Positions 53,316-64,000 of a stretch of 64,000 nt of DNA are shown here, piece by piece; positions within the stretch are counted from its first letter, which is position 1; each line of letters opens with the position of its first letter. The position numbers were made by a program, and so were the translations under genes. The notes beneath the pieces were generated by a model that saw nothing but the letters and a program-made list of their open reading frames with translations, was not told where the DNA came from and did not search any database. Source of the DNA: Litomosoides sigmodontis (Eukaryota > Nematoda > Chromadorea > Rhabditida > Onchocercidae); contig OY718804.1 of NCBI GenBank assembly GCA_963070105.1, forward strand, positions 6,781,317 through 6,845,316, given 5' to 3'.

Positions 53316-56300
53316 ATGGGAATACACAATTTGTTGCCCTTCGTGAAGAACGCATGTCGTCAGGTACGTTTTTTAGTAAAGTTTATTTTATTTTTTAAGT
53401 TCAACATAGTAAATTTTGCTCTTTATTCTGTCTTTTTACTTACTTTCTCTTGCAATTTTGTGGTGAGAAATGAGACGGTAAAAATAAAAGTCAGAGACCA
53501 TGTTGTGCTCTTAATAGCTCCGTGTTAATTCATGGATGTTACTTGTAACAAAGAAGCGTTTGAGCAGCTTATTTATAGGGTAATATCAGTGAATTTGCGC
53601 ATCAGTCAATTGCTGTAGATGTTAGTTGCTTGTTACATCGAGGACTGATAGGCTGCGCGGACAAAGTTGCTCAAGGATTTGAAACCGATTTGTTAGTTTC
53701 TTGTATAAAATTCTTATCTTACTTGTAAAATTCTTATCTTACTTGCAATACATTTAACGTTATTCTTTTTTCATGCTTAAATGCCATGTCTTTTAGTTAT
53801 ATACGTTACGTGTTGAAATACGTGAAGGCTTTACTTGCAATCGGTTGCCACGTTATTCTTGTTTTTGATGGACAAATGCTGCCTGCTAAAAATGTTAGTG
53901 TTACTTGTAGTTAACATATAATTGTGTCATTGCAGAAACAGATTTTATTACTTTTTTAAGTTAGCAATTACAGAAAACTAATAATTCAAGACGCGAGAAG
54001 CGTGATTTTCATAAGCAAAGAGGTGATTTATTGATGAGCGAAGGCAGGACCAGTGAAGCTTACGATTGTTTCAAACGCAGTGCCTCACTAACACCTAAAG
54101 TGATCGAAAGTACTATTCAGGTAAGCATGATTTTCTGAATTCAGAAAAGTTATACAGATTACACGATGGAGTGAAACATGGAAATAAAGCGAGTAAATAA
54201 CCTCCACTGTAAATTTAGTGAAAAATTCTAGATATGTCTAAGTAAATTAAGAACTTCAGTTGTACTTTTTTCTCAATAGATAGAATTCGTAAATCTTATT
54301 TGTGTGATTTGTAAAGACAGCATGCAAGAGATGTGACTAGTTTTTTTTTTATTTGGCTTGCTATGTAAACTCAGTGGTCAATATTCATTAAAGGCATTTC
54401 GACATTTGAATATGGTTGATGTTCTCGTAGCTCCTTATGAATCTGATGCACAGCTGACTTTTCTTACTAAAACAAAGATGGCGCAAGCAGTAGTTACTGA
54501 AGATTCTGACCTCATAGCTTTCGGCTGCGAAAAAGTTAGTTATCTTTTTCCCTCTATGTTTGTTAAAAGTGGGCAGTATGGCACTAGTGTTAGCTTTAAA
54601 TAATTGAAATTCTAAATAAAAGGAAATTCCTAAGTCTGAACTTGCAGATAATTTTCAAAATGGACCCTACTGGATCCTGTGTTATTTTTGATCAGAACTT
54701 ATTACCAAAATGTCTGTGCAGAGCACTTGCGGAAAATTTTGATTTTGATAAATTTCGAAGAATCTGTATTCTTTCTGGATGTGACTACTTACAGGTAAAA
54801 CCTTTTTGCAAGAACCGAGATAAAGTCCGCAAAAACAAAGTCTAGAAAGAAATCCGATAATAATGTATTTGTTTGATTTTTCTGCAAAGTCGCTGCAACA
54901 TCGGAGAAATTCTGGTGATTCTAACTATGTTTTCAATTAATTTGTAGAATATTTCAGGCAACAATTGCAACTGAAAAAATACATTGTCCAATTTTAGGCA
55001 GGTCTTCCTGGAGTGGGTTTAAATAAAGCAGCAGCTTTTTTCGCGAAAACCAGTAGTAAAAATTTGCATCAGGTAAGTAAAAACATAACAAATATTCATT
55101 TTTCAAAAAGTTTTTGTGCTTTTTTATGTCTTTTAGATACTACCAAGACTTCCACGATACCTCAACAAGAATTCATTAAAAGTGACTAAACAGTTTATCA
55201 ACGATTTTATTCGTGCCGAAAATACATTCCTCTATCAAATTATTTTCGATCCTGTTGAAAAACGACAGCGACCATTAAACGAGTATCCGTTTCATCAACA
55301 AAGCAGTGAAGATGACAGTGAAGTGGGTGTCACTACAACATCTTTGACTAGTTTTAACTTCAAAATGTTAAGGTAATTTTGATATTTGTAGTTTCATTCG
55401 AATAGCCAGGGAAGCGATGATCAATTTTCTTATGCGGGCACTATTCAACCACCGGAAATTGCTACGAGGTTTGCTTTGCTGGAAATTTCTATTTGATACT
55501 GTTTACCAATTTATTTTTGTCTAAGAGATGCCTGTTTCAGTTTTGCCTTGGGAAATATCCCGGGTGGTTTTCACACCGAACAAATGACGTTGCCTGAAAA
55601 TGTGCCTGACTGGTCAATTTGGAGCTCGAAATATAAAAATGCAGGAATGCGGCAAACGGGAAAATGTGAAGAAATCAAAAAAAAAACAGCTTGTAGTGCA
55701 TTCATGGTAACTGTTGTTGCAAGTTGTATAATTTAAAAGTTGTCTGATAATTGATGAAAGTAATGCATGAAGCAAAAATTTTACAATGGCTGCTTCAGTT
55801 TCGCACGAGAAAAGTGGTAATTTTGAGAATAATATATTCCAAATCTCTTGAGTTATGATCTTCACGTCCGCAATATTTTAGCCTGAAACTTCGCGACCTC
55901 CGCCGTTGCACATCTCCAACTGCTTGTTAACAATAGATCCTTTGGCAAATAGTTTCGATGATAACGACGAATTTGTTTCATCTAAAAAAACGAAGGATTT
56001 GCATGAAGTTTGGCATAATTTATCATTTTAGTGGAGCATTCATGCAAACTTATTGCATTATTTAAATGGCACAAAAGAATTTCTATCGTACAAATTTGTT
56101 TTTTACAGAAATTAATAGGAGCCTCAAAAACCAGTCCAATTTTAAGAAGCACCGATCGTAAATTGCCACCTGTTTATTCTATTGGTCTTGCAAAAAATGG
56201 AAACGGCGCCCGTCGAAATTGGAATTGTGATCACCTACTAAAAGAATTTACCACTACAAACATGTCACGAACAAATGTTGCAAGCTCTTATCGAGGTATA

Positions 56301-57089
56301 ATTTTGAATTTATCGCTTTAACTTTAAAATTTTTTTAAAAATCTTAAATTTATTCGATTTTAAAACTGCATTCATCTTCAAGATTATATTTATAATCCTA
56401 TGAAAGCTAAATATTGTCTAGTAAACTTCAAATATGATTAGCATACTCTATTGGAATCCTTGAAAGCCACTTTTATTTATAGCAATTATTTTACAGCTTT
56501 GGTAGAAGTAGTACCTGCTAAAATACCACGGAAGACTGTTATGGATGACAAAATTAATCAAGATAACAGTGCCGATGAGGATATCGTACCCGTCTCAGCA
56601 TCAATGGAAACTTCGTCTAAAGCTCCGGGAAACAACGTATTTTGTAGTAAATATTTTTTGAACAGAGGTTCCAGAACGAGGTTTGTGGTATAGTGCTATT
56701 TTAATCTCATTTGGAAATAAAATTGTTCATGTATGCTAGATCAACCATACCATTTAAAAGTTTCGGTGAGGTAACTTATGAAATATTTAAGATGTGAATT
56801 AACTGGTAGTCCTGAAGTAATTTTTTTAACCAAAATTTTAGTGGTCTTTTACGACGCTCAGTTTCTTCGCGCTCTGTGCCTAGTGTTTCTCAAATAGAAT
56901 TATCCCAGGTAAAGCTCATGCACTAATAGAATTATCCAGTTATCTAATGATAAAGTTATCAGATACTCCGTATTTTTACTTTATCTTGAAAAAGCAAAAG
57001 CAAATATATTACCATACTTACAGACAGATAGCGATGGGTTTGAAGAAATTCTGAGAGAAGCAAATTCAGATGTGTTGGATTGCGTGTAA
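53316..57089 (+). CDS. exo-1: Exonuclease 1 (5'-3' DNA repair exonuclease)
   Basis: FEN/XPG-family nuclease acting in mismatch repair and double-strand-break end resection. Start MGIHNLLPFVKNACRQ gives the N-terminal Gly needed at the active site. Exons through 53363, 53579-53691, 53797-53893, 53974-54120, 54394-54534, 54648-54794, 54998-55072, 55137-55372 and 55406-55468 carry IAVDVSCLLHRGLIGC, HVILVFDGQMLPAK (metal-binding Asp), SRREKRDFHKQRGDLLMSEG, MVDVLVAPYESDAQLTFLTK, AVVTEDSDLIAFGCEK (acidic catalytic pair), RICILSGCDYLQAGLPGVGL (metal site plus helix-hairpin-helix), and FINDFIRAENTFLYQIIFDP. FSYAG and FALGNIPGG follow, as in EXO1. The C-terminal part is Ser/Thr-rich and disordered-looking, with SKYFLNRGSRT and finally SDVLDCV and TAA at 57087-57089. 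The C-terminus is much shorter than in vertebrates. Confidence 0.95.
53703..53746. repeat. Tandem 20-bp duplication in an EXO1 intron
   Basis: The unit AAAATTCTTATCTTACTTG occurs twice in direct succession (about 53705 and 53725). It lies within the second intron and looks like a recent slippage duplication. Confidence 0.9.
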
Positions 57090-59175
57090 TGTTTAAAAGG
57101 GATTCTCAATTGTCTTGGCACCATTTGTTAACCTTCGAATGAAATTCTTTTCGAAAAAAAATGTTGCAATATCTTATGGTCAAAACTCATTCAAGCTTTT
57201 TTAGACCTCCATGCCACATTTTCTGTTCGTTTTTTTTTTACATACCATAAATATTTACAGTTGTTCCTCATCCAACTCATTAGTTTTTGTCCCCTTAATT
57301 ACTACGTCTTTCTTAAGCAACTTGTAAAATCTGAAATTGCTGTAATTTACCTGAGTTTATGTCTTAAACATTACTATTGTGCAATCTCTTGGTGCATTTC
57401 CTCCATATGTTTTCGTTATTTCAGTTGTTATCCATGTAATTTTGTTCACAATGAGCTTTTTTGCAGTACCATTACTTCTGTCAATTTTTTTTTCTTATTC
57501 GACCGTATATTTTTAAAGCATAGCGCATTATAAAACTCTGCAACTAAGTATTTCTGCTTGCATTTAATCCTATTGTTTTGGCCTTACGACATCTGCCGAA
57601 AAATATTAACCTGTCGACTTAATAGGAGGATTTATGGACCGCCATGTTAAGCCTCATTCATTTTCTCGATATGAATAGATAGAGTATATAAATAGGCAGT
57701 TATTTACTTTTCGTCCTTTTAATACACAAAGCTTGTTTGACAATTTTAAGGAATGAAGTTCAATGCATTTTCAGTGTTATCGATTCAGCTTTCGATGCCT
57801 TCATCCCTTTTATCATATAAATGCGTGATGTATTCTGAGGGCACACATCGAGTTGTACTGTTTACCACAAATGGTATTTATGCAGTATTCTTATTTGTGT
57901 GACAGTGATCTAGAAGAAGCAAAAATTAGTCAGTGCATGCGCTGATTTGATCAAAGAGCATAGCTGAGAAGGCATATTCAGGCTCGTTTAGTTAGAAATG
58001 CCATATTATTGAATAAATTTGAACCCATCAAGAGTTACGAGGAAACAGCAGATTTTTATCAAATGGCTGAGGTGTAGTTCCCTATGAGTTTCATGCAAAT
58101 AGGTTGAAGGGACCATGATCTAAATGCAATATTTTTTGAATATAAAAAAGAAAGTTCAAAATATGTAAAGCAGTGAATGAAATCGCTTCATTGAAAAGAT
58201 TGGCTTGATCGATTTAATGGTTCCTAATTTACTACAAAAAATCCTTCGAATTTTTGGAAAAGATATGGGAAAAATTAGGATTTTGGTGTAAGATTTTGCA
58301 CTGGTTGATCGCACATCCTATTTTTGGAACAAGTGACAGTGCATATTTACAATGGTATTTTTTGATATAATTCGCGGAACTGTGGCATTTAGAATCTCTA
58401 CTTCCGATAGCACACATGTTTATCGTACTGTATTTATTTCTTTCCACTTTACTACATCTGCAAACAATTTAAGGTTCGTTATTTTCCATCCAAACGATCA
58501 AATCTTTTATCACAATTGCTTAATGAGCCAGTAAACTCTCAAATTTCAAAAAAATGGTCCAATATATTAACATGATTTGTGATACATAAAGCATTAGAAA
58601 TGCTGATAGTTCAGTTTTAAGCTGTCAGTTGTGAAACTGCAGGATGTCACGAGGTTGATGCATAAAAGATATTAAACGGCTTACGAAACTGAACTAGAAA
58701 TAGAGATGAAATGAGATTTTGAGGTAGTGAATAGATCAAAATATTTTGAGCGCAAATGAACTGAAATAATATAAACCATGAGTAAGATGACTTTCTCGGC
58801 ATAACTTATTGGGGGGTTGAACCGAAAATAAGTGCTTTGAAAGAAGTTAATATAAAATGTTTAGTTAGATTTTATACGAAAAGTATTTAAAACTTTTCAG
58901 TTCGTTTGTTTGTTTTAACTAAATGTACAATTTTTCAAGTCTTCATTGAATGTTTATTGATTAATGTCCATAAGATATTCAAGTGACACATAACCATGTC
59001 TACGTCAGATCTAAAATTGAAACAATTTTAAAGCTGATAATTTGGAAGAATCCGTACTTTGTGTCGTCTCTCAAAAGTCTAATTTTTAAATTGCAATTTA
59101 GGAACGTTACGTTGACAAACCAAATTAACATTTTTGAATGGACGGCTTGGCAGTTAGCGGTTTTTACTCTTGTAG
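57090..59175. other. Intergenic interval after EXO1
   Basis: About 2.1 kb of AT-rich sequence. ORFs at 57261, 58352 and 58983 are chance-like. The missing first exon(s) of the ShK/nitrobindin gene, including any signal peptide, should lie in the right part, but none is convincing. Confidence 0.4.
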
Positions 59176-60046
59176 GTCGCTCAATAAACTGTACAGATTC
59201 CGATATACACTGCTTCACATGGATAGCTGAAAACAGTACGAAATGCGACCTGGTTAATGAGTTTCCAAATAGTTACTATAGGAGAAGCTGTAGGCTTTGT
59301 GGCACAAATTTGATCCTAAAAGGTCGATTTTCTTTTAGAAATTAATAAACGCGAATACTTTCATCCAATTTCGATTACACATTTTGTGAAAAAGCGATTA
59401 AAGTTTAGGGGGATAAATTTTTGTTCACTTGTTTTAGTCAAATATTTTCCAATTCCTCATCGGTAGATGGCGTTCTGAATTTGGTAGCAAAGCAGTTTTT
59501 CCAACAATGCCAACAGTTACTTACGGGGAAGAGATTAATTTCAATTTAATTACTAATGGCCATCGCATGCTCGATGTCCTTAACTATACGTACGTAATCT
59601 TTTCATTTATGGCATTTTTTAGCTCTTAATACAAAGCATCCGGGAACGTTTTAAGCCAGTTATTCCTATGGTCTACCATTTTTCTAATTGCAAACCAATT
59701 TGATTTGAGTTTAACGTTCGCGAAATCACCGGAAGTCTTTTTCAGAGCGGTAGCATGGGATCACTGGGATGCGAAGCGAAAGAAATGCACAAAGAATACG
59801 GTTTCTTGTCGGTTGTCGACAACAGTGGTACCAATCTCATTTCACTAAATACCGTTATGAGCAATGGTAGGAAGTGCTTCTTCTCCTCGTACTATTTTAT
59901 TAAGTATTTTTTAACCACTGATGCAATTTTAAGGTTTCATCACACTAGAAGAAGGTGACGAAGATGATCTTTCGATCAAATTGCGTATGAAACAAATCGG
60001 AAGAATTAGTTTCAGTCACGATCTCCCAGTCCTCAGGGACATTTAA
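59176..60046 (+). CDS. ShK-domain plus nitrobindin-like (THAP4 C-terminal type) protein, partial
   Basis: Exon 1 seen (59176-59322) begins after CTTGTAG and encodes a Cys pattern of the ShK type: C-TDSDIH-C-FTW-x5-KC-x13-SCRLCG. Exon 2 (59438 to about 59590) starts a nitrobindin-like beta barrel: FLIGRWRSEFGSKAVFPTMP, TVTYGEEINFNLITNGHRML. Exon 3 (59746-59866) has KEMHKEYGFLSVVDNSGTNL and ISLNTVMSN, exon 4 (59934-60046) GFITLEEGDEDDLSIKLRM and IGRISFSHDLPV. The barrel binds haem in known relatives; whether this copy does is not visible. The combination of an ShK module with this barrel occurs in nematode secreted proteins as far as I recall. The N-terminal exon and signal peptide were not found. 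Two reading-frame conflicts (at the exon 2/3 join, and an early TAA at 60044-60046 with family-like sequence continuing in other frames) raise the possibility of a pseudogene. Confidence 0.6.
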
Positions 60047-60282
60047 AAAAATCTTCGAACGAAATTTCTCATCCAACATCTGATTTCATTTCAGAAGGTT
60101 CTACACATGGCCATTATATATCATACTAACATTACAGATGACAAGAAGGTGGACGTTGCTGGACTCAACGCATTTAGAGGCTCGTCTGTCCATCAGTACC
60201 ATAGATTATCGCAAGATAACCGAACATACTACTGTTATATATGATAGGATGTATCCTTAGCCCTCAGAATATAAGAATAATC
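60047..60282 (+). other. Possible out-of-frame remainder of the nitrobindin-like gene
   Basis: After the TAA at 60046, another frame reads TFKKIFERNFSSNI. After the TTTCATTTCAG at about 60093 an open frame begins KVLHMAIIYHTNITDDKKVD and runs to a TGA near 60242. In relatives the barrel ends with a similar stretch of a basic strand followed by a Met-rich strand. This is either a lost 3' exon or coincidence. Confidence 0.3.
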
Positions 60283-60328
60283 CAATAATATTGCACGTAT
60301 TGGCTTAGCCAATACGTGCCAATTATTG
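60283..60328. repeat. Near-perfect 22-bp inverted repeat (hairpin)
   Basis: The left arm (60283-60305) and right arm (60307-60328) are complementary over 12 uninterrupted bases next to the centre (CACGTATTGGCT) and again at the ends (CAATAAT), with a one-base centre. It sits just beyond the nitrobindin-like gene. Confidence 0.9.
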
Positions 60329-60470
60329 CATTAAATAATTTATTGTTCAACAAATAACTTTATAACAGTTACTGCATGACAAATAAGTAAGTACTTACAA
60401 ACATATTTGTCAAAAAAAACTCTTCCAAAGTATGGAAGCAGCAGTGAACAGACTGACACGTTTCGCATTA

Positions 60471-60540
60471 CAGTGTATCACGTATTACGTGATATGATTA
60501 CTGCTTGCAGTAATCGGTAATATACAGCAATCATACACTG
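60471..60540. repeat. Nested inverted repeats, cruciform-like
   Basis: An outer pair CAGTGTAT (60471-60478) and ATACACTG (60533-60540) encloses two perfect hairpins: TATCACGTA/TACGTGATA at 60476-60494 and GATTACTGC/GCAGTAATC at 60496-60515. The first overlaps the outer arm by three bases. The arrangement would fold as a multi-arm structure. Confidence 0.85.
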
Positions 60541-60776
60541 ATGTGATGTGAAAAGTAAGAGGCCTTACTATTTAACTCTAAATTACGTGTTTCTAGCACA
60601 CACAAGTATGCTGTTTTCCGTCAATAAATCAATCTCCTCCTATTCCAACTCCCTTCATAATCTTTCAAGAAAACAGAAAAAAAAATTGGTTCGTTTTTTG
60701 TAATACAAAAATGGTAGTAAAAATGGAAGGTCTTTTCGGATGGAAATAAAAATGAAAAAGGAAGCAATGGAGAGGG

Positions 60777-60800
60777 AAAGAGAGAGAGAGAGAGAGAGAG
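60777..60800. repeat. (GA)n microsatellite
   Basis: About ten or more consecutive GA dinucleotides in intergenic sequence. Confidence 0.93.
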
Positions 60801-63800
60801 CTTCACTGTGATTTGATACCACTTCAAACAACCATCGGTATGGATCTTTTTTGATCAGAAAAAGGAATTTTAACTTGTAAAAGGACATCTATGAAGTGTC
60901 CTTGTCTGATTGCGAAAAAATGACAAACAAAGGGAGGTGAGGTGATCAGTGCGCAAGTGAGAGGTGTGATGCATGCAAATTTAAGGCAGCAATTCAACTT
61001 CCATTCCCCTTCCTCTCCTTCCTTACATTCTAGTCGAAATGAAACTGTGAAATGAATTGAAAGTGCTACATTCACTAGTGTTGTCTTCCGTGATATGGTC
61101 ATAGCGTTCAATTATGTATTTCACAGTGAAATACCAAAAGTAGAAAGGTCATGGGAAATCCATTTCAAATAAATTTGAATTTTTTTTGTACGAAAAGACC
61201 AACATAATTGATATGAATCATGAAATTAAGTATTTAATTTTAATAGAAAATGTGGCGAAATCTCTTAATTAAGTATTTGTTGATGACAGTAAATTTTAAA
61301 TGTTATTCAGAAAGATCAAAAGATAACGACCGCCTCATAAGAATTATTACTCACAGTGAAATGAAGTGGAATGTGACAGATAAAATGAACGAAGCGCAGT
61401 CTGTAATTACCACTAAGCATTTATCCATCACACTTGGAAATTCTATTTCCAAGTCTAAAATTCAAATTTACATTTTGTTGGTACTGACGCTACGTGATTG
61501 ATGCTTTATCAATGCAACAACTAGTTCTATTATCTCGAACTTCCATCGATATCACCGAGGAACATCTCTTGTACGGTGAAATTGAAGAGTGTTAGGAAGG
61601 GATTTTCCTCCCTCCGCCTCCTGTCAAAGCTAACTTCATAACTGTCGGTTAGCCTTGTCATCTTTACCTCCACTTAGCTAGCTAGCACTATGGATGGTAC
61701 AAATGAGGAAGACGTGTTGTTGATGTTGCTATGGGACGACTGTTAGCAATTTCTGTCTGTCCTCTGCGTCACTTTGTTTATTGGTGGCCTATTGCTCAGT
61801 GCTGTCCACTTCATGCCGCTCTTTCGAGAGATAAACAAAGAGAACAAATTTCGCCGTGTTATTATTTACAACGGAATTTCTTCGCTACCTCCTTAAGGAT
61901 TGAGATAATCGCTTATCACTGATAATCATCCCACCCGCAATCGCAACTGCTAGTCAATTCAATTCCCAATTCCCTCCGCTCTGTCAATGCCTCTCCTGTC
62001 GTTGAAACATGTCCTCAGAGAGCTTAGAAGCAGTACGGACGGCAGACATCCTTCCATTAAAGTTTTAGTCTCGACGCACTGCTAGTTGATAGTAGTGCAG
62101 TGCAAAGATCAATCTAAACTTTGCCTTGGCTGACTGACACACATTGGGCGGAAAATGTCATCCATCCTTCTTCCTTCCATTGTTTCACTCGTTCCCTCGT
62201 CGAAACTGTTGCAGCGACTACAACTATCACTCATTCTTCTTCGCCACTTTCCTCCTTCATCTTTCTCTCTCTCTCTCTCTCTCCCTCTCTCTCTACGACA
62301 CTACCGCCCTGAAATCTACCATCATCTATCTCTTTTTCCCGGCCTTTTCCACTGGAAAGGAGCGTTTATTTGTTGGATACGTAGAACTGCTAGTGCATTT
62401 ACACGCTCGTTCATCGATTCCTTTGGTCAAACTATCATCTCTTAATGAACCGACTTGTCAAGGATATCCCATCTTTTACTTTAACAAAAGGGAGACGAAA
62501 TAAATACACGGAAGTCTCGTAGCAACAAAGCAGTTCAATTATTTAATTACTTATTCAGATCTCTTCACTTAGCCGCTGTTGCTTTTTCCAGCCATCGAAT
62601 TGATTGCTGCGCATATTGAAATGTTGCACCATTGAAGGAATGAACGACAGAAAGGCTTAGATGCGAAATTTGCTACTTCGAATCGTTCAGTGACTGTGTC
62701 AGTTGAAATTTCACATAACTGAGGCATTTTATTATTATTATCGATTAGTAATTATTATTATTATTAATTGTGCATTATGCTACCTGAAATTTAAAGGATG
62801 CAAAATAGCTCTGTTTGTTGCGCCAAATTTCCGGAGTTTCTGAGTGTAGCATCTCTGCTGCTCTAAAAAACGTAATTTATTTATTGAATAAAATTTGATA
62901 AGGAAAGGTAATCGCTGGCCTATTTGTTTATTTTCCTTCTTCGCTTCCTTCACATTTGCATTTCAACTGCTAAAATCTTTTGCATATCAATTCCATCTGT
63001 CATTGAACTACCTTAGCAATACTTCCATTTTCCATCTTTCGAACTATTTGAGTTATTTAAAACTTTTTAATTTCAAATCTTTTTCAATTTACACCTTGCA
63101 GATATCTTTTATTCTACCTTTCAGTGCATTCCCTACTTTTTCCACTGCTTCACAACTTAGCAAGTAATTAAATAAAAAACCATTAATGGCGTTAAAAATT
63201 CCAGGCAATTGAGAGAAAGGAAACTTCGATGATTTCACTGGCAGAAGAGAAATGGTAATTGAAATAAATGAAAAAAACTCATAAAAATAGCCCGAAAATT
63301 GCATTTTTTGAATTTATTTGTCGACGCATAGGTCGTCAATCTTCCGACTATCGGTAATTAAAGGGCGGTATTCATAAACGGAGAAAAAGGCGGTTAAGTT
63401 GTGATCCGTTATGTTATTGAGATGTCAAACGGTAACTAAATCAATGACCGCCCACGCATCTTACGAATTGCTGATGGAACGCAATGGGTTCGTTTAGCGA
63501 TGCAAACAATTCAAATTTCCACTACAGTTCATACAGCACTGAAGTGAAAAGTTATTTAAAAGTTTAAATTTATTCTTCGACGAGATTTGTTTTCGTTAAC
63601 CAATGCTATTAAATTTTAAATAATTTACCTTTTAATATATTTTTTACATTGCAAAAGGCTACTTTACTTTAGGCGACAAATGCGCCCTAATCTACAAGAA
63701 TGCAGTTTGGTTGGGGTACTAAAATAAGCTGCAAATGTAAACTGTTGTGGTCCGAAAAAAACTATAGATTAGACTGAATTCAACATTTGGATACATCCTC

Positions 63801-64000
63801 ACTGTGTAAATCCATCTTAGCTAACTTTCATTAATCAAATAATCCTTCGCCACTTTAATCCTTTCTGAATTTATAAAAAAACAATTACAATTGCTCTGTG
63901 CAATAGTTGAAATATAATTTCTACAAAATGGTTAATGTTTATGAATTTAATTAGATGAGAATAAAATGTAACTATTTTTTTCAATCTCATCGTTTCATCT
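60801..64000. other. Non-coding right flank
   Basis: AT-rich sequence with microsatellites and no supported exon on either strand. The ORFs at 62121-62503 overlap in all three plus frames across a pyrimidine-rich stretch and are artefacts of it. A TTA/ATT-rich patch lies at about 62728-62770. The region could be promoter or intron of a gene to the right of the window. Confidence 0.4.
62263..62296. repeat. (CT)n microsatellite
   Basis: A CT dinucleotide run about 32 bases long with a single CCC interruption, inside a wider pyrimidine-rich stretch. Confidence 0.93.

Noticed and set aside
62121..62503. Three overlapping plus-strand ORFs
   Set aside because: All arise from a pyrimidine-rich microsatellite stretch that lacks stops in every frame.

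Overview
The window looks like nuclear DNA of a nematode, most likely a clade III (spirurid/filarial-type) species. It is strongly AT-rich. Its genes are split into many short exons (about 40-300 nt) by introns of a few hundred bases with TTTCAG/TTTTAG-like acceptors. Several start codons lie 0-15 nt behind a splice-acceptor-like motif, as expected where spliced-leader trans-splicing is used. Species assignment is inference from architecture and protein similarity. I see no bacterial, viral or transposase coding sequence.

Layout from left to right. On the minus strand: an unrecognised gene (1172-2561), the 26S proteasome lid subunit Rpn7/PSMD6 (4751-6958), and an 11-exon gene whose N-terminus resembles nematode SPK or RAP1-type Myb/homeodomain-like domains (7762-10502). 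On the plus strand: a TMEM165/GDT1 family Golgi cation transporter (11397-13466), then a 4.9 kb non-coding interval, then an RSKR/SgK494-like AGC kinase (18329-20972) followed closely by a divergent PP1-type phosphatase (21419-24351). An unrecognised minus-strand gene sits at 24855-25804. A plus-strand cluster follows: SPOUT1-type RNA methyltransferase (26499-29374), mitochondrial phosphatidylserine decarboxylase (29691-32274) and cytosolic seryl-tRNA synthetase (33199-36113). A small Pro-rich protein with a C-terminal membrane segment ends at 38816. UDP-glucose pyrophosphorylase (40166-43722) is on the minus strand. After a 6.4 kb stretch without a convincing gene come the ribosome-biogenesis zinc-finger protein ZNF622/Rei1 (50136-52563, minus) and, divergently, exonuclease 1 (53316-57089, plus). 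A ShK-domain plus nitrobindin-like (THAP4 C-terminal type) gene lies at about 59176-60046, with a cluster of short inverted repeats just beyond it. The last 3.5 kb holds only microsatellites and AT-rich sequence.

Most recognised genes are housekeeping functions: protein turnover, translation, ribosome assembly, lipid and nucleotide-sugar metabolism, DNA repair. The same-strand neighbours SPOUT1/PISD (about 320 nt apart) and RSKR/PP1 (about 450 nt apart) could be nematode operons. Exon models were built by hand from reading frames, splice-site motifs and phase. For TMEM165, PP1, SPOUT1, PISD and RSKR the summed exon lengths are an exact multiple of three, which supports those models. The points most worth a second look are a single in-frame TGA near the kinase start, a phase-compatible alternative last exon in the SPK/RAP1-like gene, frame conflicts in the ShK/nitrobindin gene, an obligatory GC-AG intron in the seryl-tRNA synthetase gene, and the inverted-repeat cluster at 60.28-60.54 kb.
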